The notes: generated by a model not told the origin, from the letters alone. A DNA stretch of 64,000 nucleotides from Pseudoxanthomonas composti (GCF_004122095.1 NZ_SAWZ01000001.1:620001-684000); one strand, 5' to 3'; shown: positions 28,427-37,531, counted from the stretch's first letter. Numbers and translations: made by a program.

Positions 28427-30283
28427 ATGGACTCCGCCCTCACGCTGACCAACGACATGAAGCTCGTGCTCGGGCTGGTCGGCTTCACCATGGCGATGTT
28501 CCTGTTCGAGCGCATCCGCGCCGACGTGGTGGCGATGATCGTGCTGGTGGCCCTGGGCATCACCGGGCTGATCGCGCCGGAGGAGATCTTCGGCGGCTTC
28601 TCTGGCAACGCGGTGATGAGCATCATCGCCACCACCATCCTCGGCGCCGGCCTGGACCGCACCGGTGCGCTGAACCGCCTGGCGTTCTGGCTGCTGCGGC
28701 GCGGCCACGGCATCGAGCAGCGCCTGCTGCTGATGACCACCGGCATCGCCGGCCTCAACTCGTCCTTCATGCAGAACCCGTCGGTCATGGCGTTGTACAT
28801 GCCGGTGGCCTCGCGCCTGGCCTCGCGCAGCGGCCTGACCCTGCCGCGGCTGCTGCTGCCCATCGCCTCGGCCATCGTGATGGGTGGCGCGCTGACCATG
28901 GTCGGCAACTCGCCGCTGATCCTGCTCAACGACCTGTTGATCTCGGCCAACAACAACCTGCCTTCGGGCATGGCCACGCTGGAGCCGCTGCGGATGTTCG
29001 CGCCGCTGCCGGTGGGCGTGGCGCTGCTGATCGCCTCGCTGCTGTACTTCCGCTACTACGGCAGCAAGGCGCTCAAGCAGGAGACCGAGACCAGCACCGC
29101 GCCGGCGCGCACCGAGAGCTACTTCGCCAACACCTACGGCATCGAGGGCGAGGTCTACGAGCTGACCGTCACCGCCGACAGCCCGCTGGTGGGCATGTCC
29201 ATGGGCGATGCCGAGAGCCTGCACGATGCGCCGCTGATCCTGGCGCTGCAGACCGGCAACGACACCCGGCTGGCGCCGCCGGCGGACATGCGCATCTGGG
29301 TGGGCAGCGTGCTCGGGGTAATGGGCAAGCGCCCGGACGTGCAGGACTTCGCGCAGAACCGCTTCCTCAAGCTGTCCTCGCGCCTGCGTCGCTTCGGCGA
29401 CCTGTTCAACCCCAGCCGCGCCGGCATCTCCGAAGCCGTGGTGCCGCCGACCTCCGGCTTCATCGGCAAGACCGCCGCCGAGCTGCGCCTGCGCCAGCAG
29501 TCGGGCATCAGCCTGCTGGCGATCAACCGCGACAAGAAGGTGATGCGCGAGGACGTGCGCAAGGTGTCGCTGCGCGCCGGGGACATGCTGGTGTTCCACA
29601 GCATCTGGCAGGACCTGGCCCAGGCCGCCAAGGGCCGCGATTTCGTGGTCGTCACCGACTATCCCAAGGGCGAGCAGCGCCCGCACAAGTTCAAGGTGGC
29701 GATGGGCATCTTCGCCGCCACGATCGTCATTGCCCTGACCTCGCGCCTGCCCGTGGCCCTGACCCTGTGGACCGGGGTGGCGGGCATGCTGGTCACCGGC
29801 GTGCTGCGCATGGACGAGGCCTATGCCTCGATCAGCTGGAAGACGGTGTTCATGATGGCCGGGCTGATTCCGCTGGGCTGGGCCATGGACAGCAGCGGCG
29901 CGGCGGCGTGGGTGGCAGGGCACACGGTGGAACAGTTGCCCGAAGGCATTCCGGTGTGGGTGCTGCAGATCGCCCTGGCGCTGCTGACGACCGGCTTTTC
30001 GCTGGTGATCAGCCATGTCGGCGCCACCATCGTCACCGTGCCCATCGCCATCAACCTGGCGCTGGCCGCCGGTGGCAACCCCACAGCGTTCGCGCTGATC
30101 GTGGCGCTGTCGGCCTCCAACAACCTGATGACCGCCTCCAACCCGGTCATCTCCATGGTGGTCGGCCCGGCCAACTACACCTCCAAGCAGCTCTGGCGCG
30201 TGGGCGGGCCGATGTCGCTGATCTATACGCTGGTGGTGGTGGCCAGCGTCAACCTGATGTTCTGGCTGGAGGCGCGCTTTTGA
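28427..30283 (+). CDS. SLC13-family transporter with paired TrkA-C (RCK_C) domains
   Basis: A 618-residue inner-membrane transporter of the divalent-anion/sodium symporter (ArsB/NhaD-like IT) superfamily. Helices occupy ~10-210 and ~425-615. Between them lie two cytosolic TrkA-C type modules (~225-310 and ~330-415), which bind ligands and gate transport. The re-entrant motif regions QNPSVMALYMP and SASNNLMTASNP are present in each half. Known relatives move sulfate, dicarboxylates or other anions; the cargo here is unknown. The start abuts inverted-repeat arm sequence, with no Shine-Dalgarno. The stop overlaps the TTG start of the next gene. Confidence 0.85.
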   Translation: MDSALTLTNDMKLVLGLVGFTMAMFLFERIRADVVAMIVLVALGITGLIAPEEIFGGFSGNAVMSIIATTILGAGLDRTGALNRLAFWLLRRGHGIEQRLLLMTTGIAGLNSSFMQNPSVMALYMPVASRLASRSGLTLPRLLLPIASAIVMGGALTMVGNSPLILLNDLLISANNNLPSGMATLEPLRMFAPLPVGVALLIASLLYFRYYGSKALKQETETSTAPARTESYFANTYGIEGEVYELTVTADSPLVGMSMGDAESLHDAPLILALQTGNDTRLAPPADMRIWVGSVLGVMGKRPDVQDFAQNRFLKLSSRLRRFGDLFNPSRAGISEAVVPPTSGFIGKTAAELRLRQQSGISLLAINRDKKVMREDVRKVSLRAGDMLVFHSIWQDLAQAAKGRDFVVVTDYPKGEQRPHKFKVAMGIFAATIVIALTSRLPVALTLWTGVAGMLVTGVLRMDEAYASISWKTVFMMAGLIPLGWAMDSSGAAAWVAGHTVEQLPEGIPVWVLQIALALLTTGFSLVISHVGATIVTVPIAINLALAAGGNPTAFALIVALSASNNLMTASNPVISMVVGPANYTSKQLWRVGGPMSLIYTLVVVASVNLMFWLEARF

Positions 30284-30660
30284 GCCTGAGCCTGCGACTC
30301 GTCCAGGGCGATTACGCCATCGCCCGGCTCGCGGCCGATGCGGCGTTTCCCGGCTGGCTGCCTGCGCACGGCTTCTGTTCGGTCACCCGCAGCAGCGATG
30401 AGCTGTCGGTGGTCTGCCTGCAGGAGGCGGTGCCGGCCGAGGTCCGCAGCGACGGCGGGTGGCGGATGCTCAGCCTGCTCGGGCCGTTTGCCTTCGATAT
30501 GACCGGCATCCTGCTGCAGGTGCTGGCACCGCTGGCGGCGGCGGACATCGGCATCTTCGCCCTGTCCACCTTCGATACCGACCATGTCCTGGTCAAGGCG
30601 GTGCACCTGGACGCAGCGATCGCCGCGCTGCGCGCGCACGGGCATCACGTGCAGGCCTGA
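30280..30660 (+). CDS. ACT-domain-like protein with TTG start
   Basis: A 126-residue soluble protein resembling the ACT-domain family that binds small effectors such as amino acids; typical stretches are DELSVVCLQEAVP (~38-50), DMTGILLQVLAPLAAADIGIF (in two parts, ~66-86) and STFDTDHVLV (~88-97). The frame has no ATG early enough, and a TTG whose last two bases are shared with the upstream TGA (TTGA) gives the expected N-terminus. This 4-bp overlap means coupling to the SLC13 transporter, so it may sense the transported compound. Confidence 0.72.
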   Translation: MSLSLRLVQGDYAIARLAADAAFPGWLPAHGFCSVTRSSDELSVVCLQEAVPAEVRSDGGWRMLSLLGPFAFDMTGILLQVLAPLAAADIGIFALSTFDTDHVLVKAVHLDAAIAALRAHGHHVQA

Positions 30661-30711
30661 GCGGTGGCCGGGATGGGACTGGCATCCTCGACGAACGCGA
30701 GTGCCTCGATC

Positions 30712-31035
30712 TCAGACCAGCACGACCTCGCCATCGCGCACTTCCACCGCCACCGCCAGCAGCGTTTGGCCGCGGCACGGACCGCCGGTGCATGCGCCAT
30801 CGTCCAGCCGGAACGTGGCGCCATGCACGGCGCACACCAGTTGCTGGTCGCGCGTGAGCAGGAACTGGCCGGGCGCGTAGTCCATGCGCCGACCGGCGTG
30901 CGGACACACGTTCATCCACGCCTGGACCTCACCGTCGCGGCGGAACAGAATCAGCGATTCGACATCACCGCCAAGGTTGCATTCGACTTCCACGGGCTGT
31001 TGCTCAGGCAATGAATCCAGGGCGATCAACGGCAT
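30712..31035 (-). CDS. Small Rieske [2Fe-2S] protein
   Basis: A 107-residue single-domain Rieske ferredoxin. The cluster ligands are C44 and H46 in NVCPHAG and C68 and H71 in LVCAVHGATF. No membrane anchor or signal peptide is present, so it should act in the cytoplasm, perhaps as an electron donor to an oxygenase or as a NirD-like subunit, but no partner enzyme is adjacent. The start at MPLIALDSL is preferred over an ATG seven codons earlier. It is an isolated leftward gene between rightward neighbours. Confidence 0.82.
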   Translation of the reverse strand: MPLIALDSLPEQQPVEVECNLGGDVESLILFRRDGEVQAWMNVCPHAGRRMDYAPGQFLLTRDQQLVCAVHGATFRLDDGACTGGPCRGQTLLAVAVEVRDGEVVLV

Positions 31036-31128
31036 AGGGTTTAACGAAGTCCTCACACAGTCACAGAGTTGTCATCGGATACTGCGCGCACCGATCACCC
31101 CGGCATCTTCACACGAGCTCCCCCTGCC

Positions 31129-31425
31129 ATGGTCAATCGTCCTTTCTCCGGCCGCGCGTTCCGCTTCGATTTCACCCGCCTGCGTGCGGTGACCTCGCCG
31201 CGCAAGCCGCGCAATCCGCTGCTGCGCGTAGCCTGTGGCCTGGTCGGCGTGGCATTGCTGGCGGTGATGGTGTTCTTCGGCTTGTTTGTGGGTGCGGCGA
31301 TGATCGCCGGCGGCATGGTGTTCAAGCTGATGAGCCAGCGCGGCAAGCCCGCCGCTGCGCGCCAGCGTGTGGTGGAAGGCGAGTACCACGTGGTGCGCAA
31401 GCCCGTGCTGCCGATGGGCTCCTGA
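31129..31425 (+). CDS. Small hypothetical membrane protein
   Basis: A 98-residue protein with a basic N-terminus (Arg/Lys-rich, ~1-30), a long hydrophobic stretch (~31-68) that can form one or two membrane helices with several glycines, and a basic C-terminal tail ending LPMGS. No family is recognised. It precedes the FAH-family gene by 84 bp. A -10-like or ribosome-binding site is not clear, so the exact start (31129 rather than an upstream ATG at 31069) is chosen by the position of the hydrophobic core. Confidence 0.6.
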   Translation: MVNRPFSGRAFRFDFTRLRAVTSPRKPRNPLLRVACGLVGVALLAVMVFFGLFVGAAMIAGGMVFKLMSQRGKPAAARQRVVEGEYHVVRKPVLPMGS

Positions 31426-31509
31426 GCACACCCTCGATGACTTACCGCCATGCCCGCCCGCGGCATGGCGCGTAAACTGGCCTGCGATTCCCCCCAGGAC
31501 GCAACGCCG

Positions 31510-32220
31510 ATGACCGATCTAGTTCCTCCACCCCAGCCGGTGCGCATTCCTGTGCGCGGCGGTGGCACGTTCCCCGTGCGTCGGGTGTATTGCGTAGGCC
31601 GCAACTTCGCCGACCACGCCCGCGAGATGGGCGCCAGCGCCCCTGCATCCAAGGCCGACCGCGGCCAGCCCACCTTCTTTCACAAGCCGGCCGATGCGCT
31701 GGTGGTCGGCGGCGGCGATGTGCCGTACCCGCCTGGAACCTCCGATCTGCATCACGAGGTGGAACTGGTGGTCGCGCTTGGCCAGGATGCCCCCGCAGGC
31801 GAACTGCCGCGCGAGGCGGCGATGCCGCTGGTGCTGGCCTACGGCATTGGCCTGGACCTGACGCGCCGCGACCTGCAGGCAGCGGCCAAGGCCAAGGGCC
31901 TGCCGTGGGATACGGCCAAGGGTTTCGATCATTCCGCGCCGGTCAGCGAGCTGGTGCCAGCTTCGGACCTGGGCACGCCGCTAAAGCAGCTCACGCTGAC
32001 GCTGAAGGTCAATGATGCGCAGCGCCAGCACGGCGCGCTGACCGACCTGATCTGGGACGTGCCGGACATCCTGCACGAGCTGTCCAAGCTGTATGCGCTG
32101 AAGGCGGGTGACCTGATCTACATGGGCACACCGGCGGGCGTGGCCGCGCTGCAGCGGGGCGATCGTTTCCTGGCCTCGCTGGATGGCGTGGTGCAGCTGC
32201 AGGGCACCATCAGCGGCTGA
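31510..32220 (+). CDS. Fumarylacetoacetate hydrolase-family enzyme (YcgM-like)
   Basis: A 236-residue metal-dependent hydrolase or decarboxylase of the FAH superfamily. VYCVGRNFADHA (~26-37), FFHKPADALV (~58-67) and the metal-ligand segment LHHEVELVVALG with E-x-E, then the later KGFDHSAP and YMGTPAGVAAL blocks, give the family's full set. The family includes acylpyruvases and oxaloacetate decarboxylases; YcgM/FAHD1-like length points to that branch. The cytoplasmic substrate cannot be fixed. It is followed by mscL after 189 bp. Confidence 0.85.
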   Translation: MTDLVPPPQPVRIPVRGGGTFPVRRVYCVGRNFADHAREMGASAPASKADRGQPTFFHKPADALVVGGGDVPYPPGTSDLHHEVELVVALGQDAPAGELPREAAMPLVLAYGIGLDLTRRDLQAAAKAKGLPWDTAKGFDHSAPVSELVPASDLGTPLKQLTLTLKVNDAQRQHGALTDLIWDVPDILHELSKLYALKAGDLIYMGTPAGVAALQRGDRFLASLDGVVQLQGTISG

Positions 32221-32409
32221 GGCTTAGCGCGAGTAACCTGTTTCTGCTGCAGCGTAGCCGGATGCAGGTTGCCCATGTGGAAGCAGAGCAGTTCGAAGTT
32301 GGTCGGCAGCTACACACGGTCGCCGGGCTCATCCGCGTTTGACGTTCGCCTGCGTAGCGTATGCACTGCGACCTGCGCACCATTCCCCGTAAATCAGAAG
32401 GAACCTCAC

Positions 32410-32850
32410 ATGGGCATGATCTCCGAGTTCAAGAAGTTCGCCATGCGCGGCAACGTCATCGATCTGGCCGTGGGTGTGGTGATCGGCGCGGCCTTCGGCA
32501 AGATCGTCACCTCGCTGGTGGCCGACATCATCATGCCGCCGATCGGGCTGCTGATTGGCAACGTGGATTTTTCGGACCTGGCCATCACCTTGCGCGAGGC
32601 GAGCGTGGATGCGTCAGGCGCCGAGGTCCCGGCCGTGGTGATCGCCTATGGCAACTTTATCAACGTGGTCATCCAGTTTCTGATCGTGGCGTTCGCGATC
32701 TTCATGCTGGTGCGTGCCATCAATCGCCTGGCACCGAAGAAGGAAGAAGAAGCCAAGGGTCCGTCGGAGGATGTGCTGCTGCTGCGCGAGATCCGCGACA
32801 CCTTGAAGGCCAACAAGGCCGAGACCGGCAGCAGCCTGCCGCCGGCCTGA
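32410..32850 (+). CDS. mscL: Large-conductance mechanosensitive channel
   Basis: MscL is a homopentameric inner-membrane emergency valve that opens under strong hypo-osmotic tension. The 146-residue protein starts with the amphipathic N-terminal helix ([14 protein letters not shown]), then TM1 with [17 protein letters not shown] forming the pore, a periplasmic loop (~50-75), TM2 (~76-100) and a cytoplasmic helix with the Lys/Glu-rich segment KKEEE. GAAGGAACC before the ATG is a plausible ribosome site. The upstream in-frame sequence back to 32269 is not conserved. Confidence 0.95.
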   Translation: MGMISEFKKFAMRGNVIDLAVGVVIGAAFGKIVTSLVADIIMPPIGLLIGNVDFSDLAITLREASVDASGAEVPAVVIAYGNFINVVIQFLIVAFAIFMLVRAINRLAPKKEEEAKGPSEDVLLLREIRDTLKANKAETGSSLPPA

Positions 32851-32975
32851 ATCAGGGCCACCGGCGATGCGACGCCGGACATGCGACATGTCGCACGGGC
32901 ATGACCTCTGCAAGGGGTCATGGGCGCGGCGGGCTGATACGCTCGCCGTTCCCCTCGCTTTGATGGACGCCCTGC

Positions 32976-34406
32976 ATGCATCGCCTTGCCCTCGCGCTTT
33001 CCACCGTGCTGTTCGCCACCGCTTCTGCCGGCGCGGCCGAGACCCGGATCCCGGACAAGGCGATCGCGCAAGCCACGATGCTGCGCGAGCAGGCCTTGGC
33101 TGACGACACCGGCTGGAAGGTCACCGAGTCGCTGACCACCGAGGTCGGCCCCCGCATCGCCGGCAGCGAGGCCGATGCCCGCGCCGTGGCCTGGGCGCGG
33201 GCCAAGTTCAAGGCGCTGGGCTTTGACAAGGTTTACACCGAGCCGGTGCAGTTCCCGAAGTGGGAACGCCGCAGCGAATCGGCCCAGGTGCTGGGCGAGC
33301 ATGCGCAGCCGCTGACCATCACCGCGTTGGGCGGGAGCCCGGGCGGCACGGTGGAAGGCGAAGTCGTGCGCTTTCCGACGCTGGAGGCCCTGCAGGCCGC
33401 ACCAGCCGGATCGCTGGCCGGCAAGATCGCCTTCGTCGACTACCAGATGACCAAGGCCCGCGATGGCAGCGATTACCGCAACGGCGGCGCGGTGCGCAGC
33501 AAGGCGCCGTCGGAGGCCATTCGCAAGGGCGCGGTGGGCTTTGTCATGCGCTCGGCCGGGACCGACTCACACCGCGTGCCGCATACCGGGATCACGCGCT
33601 TCGATGAGGGGCTCACGCCGATTCCCGCCGCTGCGCTGTCGGTGCCCGATGCCAACCAGCTCGCACGCCTGACCGCACTGGGCAGCACCCGCCTGCGGCT
33701 GCGCCTGGACTGCGGTTGGGACGGCAAGGCGACCTCCTACAACGTGATTGGTGAGATCACCGGGCGCAGTCTGCCCAAGGAAGTGGTGGTGATCGGCGGG
33801 CACCTGGATTCGTGGGATCTGGGCACCGGGGCGATCGACGACGGCGCCGGGGTGGGCATCACCATGGCCGCTGGACACCTGATCGGCCAGCTCAAGCAGG
33901 CGCCCAAGCGCACCATCCGGGTGGTGGCCTTCGCCAACGAGGAGCAAGGCCTGTACGGCGGGCAAGCGTATGCGCAGGCACATGGCCGCAATGCCGCGGA
34001 CATGAAGCTGCACCAGATCGGCGCGGAGAGCGACTTCGGCGCCGGCCGCATCTACGCCTTCAACACCGGCTCGGCCAACCCGGCCGGCTCGCGCGCGGCC
34101 ACCGCACAGATCGCCAAGGTGCTCGAGCCGCTGGGCATCAGCTACACGCCCTCGCAGGATGGCGCCGGGCTGGAAGGCCCGGGCCCTGACATCGGCCCCA
34201 TTGCCGCCAAGGGCGCGGCATGGGCCGGGCTGTCGCAGGACGGCACCGACTACTTCGACCTGCACCACACCGCCGACGACACGCTGGACAAGATCGATCC
34301 CAAGGCGCTGGCGCAGAACGTGGCGGCGTACACGGTGTTCGCCTATCTGGCCGCCGAGGCCGATGGCGACTTCGGCAGCGCGTACGCGCCAAAGGCTGCG
34401 GAGTGA
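32976..34406 (+). CDS. Secreted M28-family zinc aminopeptidase
   Basis: A 476-residue exported peptidase. A signal peptide (1-21, ending AGAAE) is followed by a short helical region, a protease-associated (PA) domain insertion (~105-245) and the M28 catalytic domain. Two-zinc-site residues are visible in GGHLDSWD (His), IDDGAGVG (Asp), ANEEQGLYG (Glu pair), ESD and LHHTADDT (His). It should release N-terminal amino acids from peptides in the periplasm or outside. Related enzymes are carboxypeptidase Q-like. It stands alone, 125 bp after mscL, with a REP hairpin downstream. Confidence 0.88.
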   Translation: MHRLALALSTVLFATASAGAAETRIPDKAIAQATMLREQALADDTGWKVTESLTTEVGPRIAGSEADARAVAWARAKFKALGFDKVYTEPVQFPKWERRSESAQVLGEHAQPLTITALGGSPGGTVEGEVVRFPTLEALQAAPAGSLAGKIAFVDYQMTKARDGSDYRNGGAVRSKAPSEAIRKGAVGFVMRSAGTDSHRVPHTGITRFDEGLTPIPAAALSVPDANQLARLTALGSTRLRLRLDCGWDGKATSYNVIGEITGRSLPKEVVVIGGHLDSWDLGTGAIDDGAGVGITMAAGHLIGQLKQAPKRTIRVVAFANEEQGLYGGQAYAQAHGRNAADMKLHQIGAESDFGAGRIYAFNTGSANPAGSRAATAQIAKVLEPLGISYTPSQDGAGLEGPGPDIGPIAAKGAAWAGLSQDGTDYFDLHHTADDTLDKIDPKALAQNVAAYTVFAYLAAEADGDFGSAYAPKAAE

Positions 34407-34450
34407 TGAGGCCTTGTTGTCCGCTTCAATGGAGTAGCGGCAAAGCATTC

Positions 34451-34540
34451 TGTGGGAGCGGCTTCCGTCGCGAAGGGCTTTCACGGTAAGGCTTCTTCGC
34501 GGCTGATGGCCCTAGGCCACCTAGAGCCGCTTCCACAGGG
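34451..34540. repeat. REP hairpin, copy R2
   Basis: TGTGGGAGCGGCTTC at the left pairs with AGCCGCTTCCACAG at the right, enclosing CGCGAAGGGCTTTC / AGGCTTCTTCGCG. The right arm holds a GGCCCTAGGCCAC insert that also occurs, reverse-complemented, in copy R3 at 44961, so these two form a sub-family. It lies 45 bp after the M28 peptidase stop. Confidence 0.85.
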
Positions 34541-34900
34541 GAACAGGCATTGGCACGGTTCTCGGCGCCTGCAGAAGCGGAAGCGCTTCGATCCGAAGCC
34601 GGTGGGCCTGACGCGCGCGGCAGCGGCCCGGCGGGCGGTGGCTGCGGCCAGCGAGGCAGGAAGCCGAGCGCGCGAGTCAGGGCAGGATGCCCTGACCGAG
34701 CGAGAAGCGGCGACCGCCCGCCGGGTCGCTGCCCAACCGAAGCGGCGATGCGCCCGGCTGTCTTCGAATCAAGGCAAAAAAACCCACAAGCCTGCCCGGC
34801 AGTGACATGCATCCACAGCGGGGGTCACTGACCAAACCTTCGATCACCGCCTACAAAACGCAGCAAGGTGGGTTGCCCTGAACCCGCAACCGCTCTCGCC
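34541..34900. other. 360-bp gene-free stretch with a perfect hairpin
   Basis: Between REP R2 and the RNA methyltransferase stop there is no convincing gene. Open frames on both strands are Arg/Ala/Pro-rich, without a Shine-Dalgarno or recognisable domain. GTCAGGGCA (34676-34684), loop GGA, TGCCCTGAC (34688-34696) is a perfect nine-pair hairpin. A run of seven A's follows about 80 bases later (34775). The stretch may be a decayed gene or another repeated intergenic element; I cannot say. Confidence 0.5.
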
Positions 34901-35758
34901 TCAGCGACCGCGCCATCGCGACAGGAAGACCGCGGTGGCGGCAGAGACGTTGAGGCTTTCCACCGCGCCGGTACCGGGAATGGACAGCCGCAGATCGCAG
35001 GCCTCAGCCAGGGCCGGGGCCATCCCCTCGCCTTCGGCACCCATGACGTAGATCAAGCGCTGCGGCAGGCTCGTGGCGAACAGGTCCTGGCCATCGCGCA
35101 CGACGGTCGCCGCCAGGGTGAAGCCGGCCGCGTGCAACTGCGCCACGGCGTTGTCGTCGGCACCCAGGCGCACCAGCGGGACCGCTTCGGCGCCGCCCTC
35201 GGCCACGCGTGCGGCCGCGCCGGAGAGCGCGAGCTGGGACTGCTTGGGCAGCAGGATCGCCGAGACGCCGAAATGCGCGGCCGAGCGCAGGATCGCGCCG
35301 AAGTTGTGCGGGTTGCCCACACCATCCAGCCACAGCGCCAGCTGCGGGCCGGCGGGCAGTGCCTGCAGCCAGTCCGACAGGCGCTGCGGCTCGACCCGCA
35401 GCACCTCGGCCACCACGCCCTCGTGGTGCTCGCTGCCGGCGAGCTTCTGCAGGTCGGCGTCTTCCACCACGCGATAGCCCACGCGCTGCTTCACGCACCA
35501 GGCCAGCAGCGGCTTGAGCGCAGTCAGGCGCGACTCGGTCAGGTACAGCTTGCGGATCGCTTCGGGCCGGGCCTTGAACACCGCATGCACGGCGTTGAGG
35601 CCGTACAGGCGTTGCTCGCTGCCGCGCCGGTTGGGCGGTGCGGGCGCAGCAGCGCCTTCATCGGCCGGGGACGCCTGCGAGGCGTGCGAAGGACGCGCGC
35701 CATACGGCGAGGGCGGACGCCCGTCGCGCGGCGGACGCGATTTCCAGGGACCGCTCAT
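34901..35758 (-). CDS. SpoU/TrmH-family RNA 2'-O-methyltransferase (YfiF-like)
   Basis: A 285-residue SPOUT enzyme that probably methylates a ribose in rRNA or tRNA. After a low-complexity Pro/Ser/Ala N-terminus (~1-48) comes an RNA-binding substrate domain (RLYGLNAVHAVF..., TEHH-like SEHHEGV). The knotted catalytic domain carries motif 1 NPHNFGAILRSAAHFG, motif 2 VMGAEGEGM and motif 3 IPGTGAVESLNVSAA. The central part is closer to E. coli YfiF than to RlmB, so the target is uncertain. Its start codon is adjacent, without gap, to the stop of the alanine symporter on the same strand. Confidence 0.85.
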   Translation of the reverse strand: MSGPWKSRPPRDGRPPSPYGARPSHASQASPADEGAAAPAPPNRRGSEQRLYGLNAVHAVFKARPEAIRKLYLTESRLTALKPLLAWCVKQRVGYRVVEDADLQKLAGSEHHEGVVAEVLRVEPQRLSDWLQALPAGPQLALWLDGVGNPHNFGAILRSAAHFGVSAILLPKQSQLALSGAAARVAEGGAEAVPLVRLGADDNAVAQLHAAGFTLAATVVRDGQDLFATSLPQRLIYVMGAEGEGMAPALAEACDLRLSIPGTGAVESLNVSAATAVFLSRWRGR

Positions 35759-37318
35759 TCAGGGCTGCTTCCAGATTTCGGCGTTGCGGATGCCCAGCGC
35801 ATCCGGGTCGAAGGTCGGGTCCTTGCCTGCCTTCTTCTGCGTCTCGTAATCGCGCAGGGCCAGCATCGCCGGCTTCTGCAGGATCAGGATGGCGATAATG
35901 TTGAGCCAGGCCATGATGCCTACGCCCAGGTCGCCCAGCGTCCAGGCCATCTTGGCGTCGTGGAAGGCGCCGAAGATCACCATGCCGACGATGCCAAGCC
36001 GCAGCAGCAGCAGCGTCCAGGGACGGCGCTTGTCGCCATTGAAGTAGGCCAGGTTGGTCTCGGCCATGTAGTAATAGGCCATGATGGTGGTGAAGGCGAA
36101 GAAGAACAGCGCCGTGGCCACGAAACCCGCACCCCAGCCCGGCAGCACAGACTCCACCGCGGCCTGCGCATAACCCGGGCCTTCGGCCACGCCGGCCAGC
36201 CCGGAGTACAGCGCGGCGCCATCGGCGGCGAACACGTTGTAGTTGCCGGTGGCCAGGATGAGGAAGGCCGTGGCGGTGCAGATCATCATCGTGTCGAAGT
36301 AGATGGCGAAGGCCTGCACATAGCCCTGCTTGGCCGGATGCGAGACCTCGGCGGCGGCCGCGGCGTGCGGGCCGGTGCCCTGGCCGGCCTCGTTGGCATA
36401 GATGCCGCGCTTGACGCCCCACTCCACCGCCAGGCCCATCATCGCGCCGAAGGCGGCATGCGCGCCGAAGGCGCTCTTGAAGATCAGCACGAACATGTCC
36501 GGCACGCGCTCGTGGTTGATGGCCATCACCACCACCGCCATCAGGATGTAGCCCAGCGCCATGAACGGCACCACGATCTCGGCGAAGTTGGCGATGCGCT
36601 TGACGCCGCCGAAGATGATCACCGCCAGCACCAGCGCCACGGCGATACCGATGCACAGCTTCAGGCCGTCCACCGCAGGCATGCCCAGCAGCTGCCCTTC
36701 CAGGCTGCCGCACAGGTTGGTGGCGCGGCAGGCGTTGATGGCGCTGTCGGCGATCGCGTTGGCCTGCACGCCCGGCATCAGGAAGCCGGTGGCGATGATG
36801 GTGGCCACGGCGAAGGCCAGCGCGTACCACTTCAGGCCCATGGCCTTCTCGATGTAGTACGCCGGACCGCCGCGATAGCGGCCCTCGGCGTCCTTGACCT
36901 TGTAGATCTGCGCCAGGGTGGACTCGACGTAAGAGGTGGATGCGCCGAGGAAGCCCATGACCCACATCCAGAAGATCGCGCCCGGCCCGCCGAAGGCGAT
37001 GGCCGTGGCGATGCCGGCGATGTTGCCGATGCCGATGCGGCCGGCCATGGACATGGCCAGGGCCTGGAAGGAAGACACGCCGGCATCGGATTTCTGCCCG
37101 CCCACGGTCAGGCGGAACATCTCGACCAACCCACGGACCTGCATGAACCGGGTGCGGAAGGAAAAATACAGGCCGGCGCCCAGGCACATGAAGATCAGCG
37201 CCTTGCTCCAGATGATGCTGTTGAGTGCGGTAACGAGCTGTTCCACGGCGGGGGTCTCTCCGTCGGTCGTTGGCGATTGGGAAGCACGCGACGACGCCGC
37301 GGCATCCCGATTGTCCAC
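35759..37318 (-). CDS. Sodium:alanine symporter (AGCS family)
   Basis: A 519-residue inner-membrane amino-acid:cation symporter with about 11 helices. GRIGIGNIAGIATAI (~93-107) and GGPGAIFWMW are the family signature, and the NEAGQGTGPHAAA segment near residue 320 is equally typical. Such proteins import alanine or glycine with Na+. The first ~20 residues are hydrophilic, and a later start is possible. It is transcribed leftward and runs directly into the RNA methyltransferase gene. No glycine riboswitch was seen upstream. Confidence 0.92.
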   Translation of the reverse strand: MDNRDAAASSRASQSPTTDGETPAVEQLVTALNSIIWSKALIFMCLGAGLYFSFRTRFMQVRGLVEMFRLTVGGQKSDAGVSSFQALAMSMAGRIGIGNIAGIATAIAFGGPGAIFWMWVMGFLGASTSYVESTLAQIYKVKDAEGRYRGGPAYYIEKAMGLKWYALAFAVATIIATGFLMPGVQANAIADSAINACRATNLCGSLEGQLLGMPAVDGLKLCIGIAVALVLAVIIFGGVKRIANFAEIVVPFMALGYILMAVVVMAINHERVPDMFVLIFKSAFGAHAAFGAMMGLAVEWGVKRGIYANEAGQGTGPHAAAAAEVSHPAKQGYVQAFAIYFDTMMICTATAFLILATGNYNVFAADGAALYSGLAGVAEGPGYAQAAVESVLPGWGAGFVATALFFFAFTTIMAYYYMAETNLAYFNGDKRRPWTLLLLRLGIVGMVIFGAFHDAKMAWTLGDLGVGIMAWLNIIAILILQKPAMLALRDYETQKKAGKDPTFDPDALGIRNAEIWKQP

Positions 37319-37470
37319 GATTCGGCCGCGCGTGTATGCGGGCAGGAGCTAACCCAGGCGACCTGTCCGTGCCGCGACCAAGGCGAGTGCACATTGCCCT
37401 GTGGGAGCGGCGACAGGGCAGCTGCGCGAAGCGCCGCCGGTCATCCAGTATCGCGCCTGCGCAATTAAGA

Positions 37471-37498
37471 ACACCGTGGGCGCTGCCGCCCACGGTGT
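37471..37498 (-). terminator. Strong hairpin terminator of the M1 aminopeptidase gene
   Basis: ACACCGTGGGCG pairs perfectly with CGCCCACGGTGT (12 bp, loop CTGC). Read on the minus strand it is followed by TCTTAATT, 33 bp after the aminopeptidase stop. The T-tract is imperfect, but the stem is very stable. A fragment of REP sequence (GTGGGAGCGGCGACAGGG, ~37401-37418) lies just beyond. Confidence 0.75.
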
Positions 37499-37531
37499 CC
37501 GGTTCCGCCAAGACCGCTGGTGCTGCCGAGA

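Noticed and set aside
32269..32409. 47-residue N-terminal extension of MscL
   Set aside because: MscL begins with the conserved amphipathic helix at 32410, preceded by GAAGGAACC; the extra residues are not part of the family.
34452..34805. Possible 117-residue protein
   Set aside because: It starts inside the REP hairpin and is Arg/Ala-rich, with no ribosome site or domain.
34868..37468. Long plus-strand open frame (866 codons) opposite the YfiF-like and alanine-symporter genes
   Set aside because: Shadow frame of two well-supported genes; low-complexity His/Gln/Arg composition.
37319..37531. Glycine riboswitch for the alanine/glycine symporter
   Set aside because: No GGAGAG...CACCGAAGGGG-type aptamer is visible upstream of 37318; the hairpin at 37471 belongs downstream of the aminopeptidase gene.
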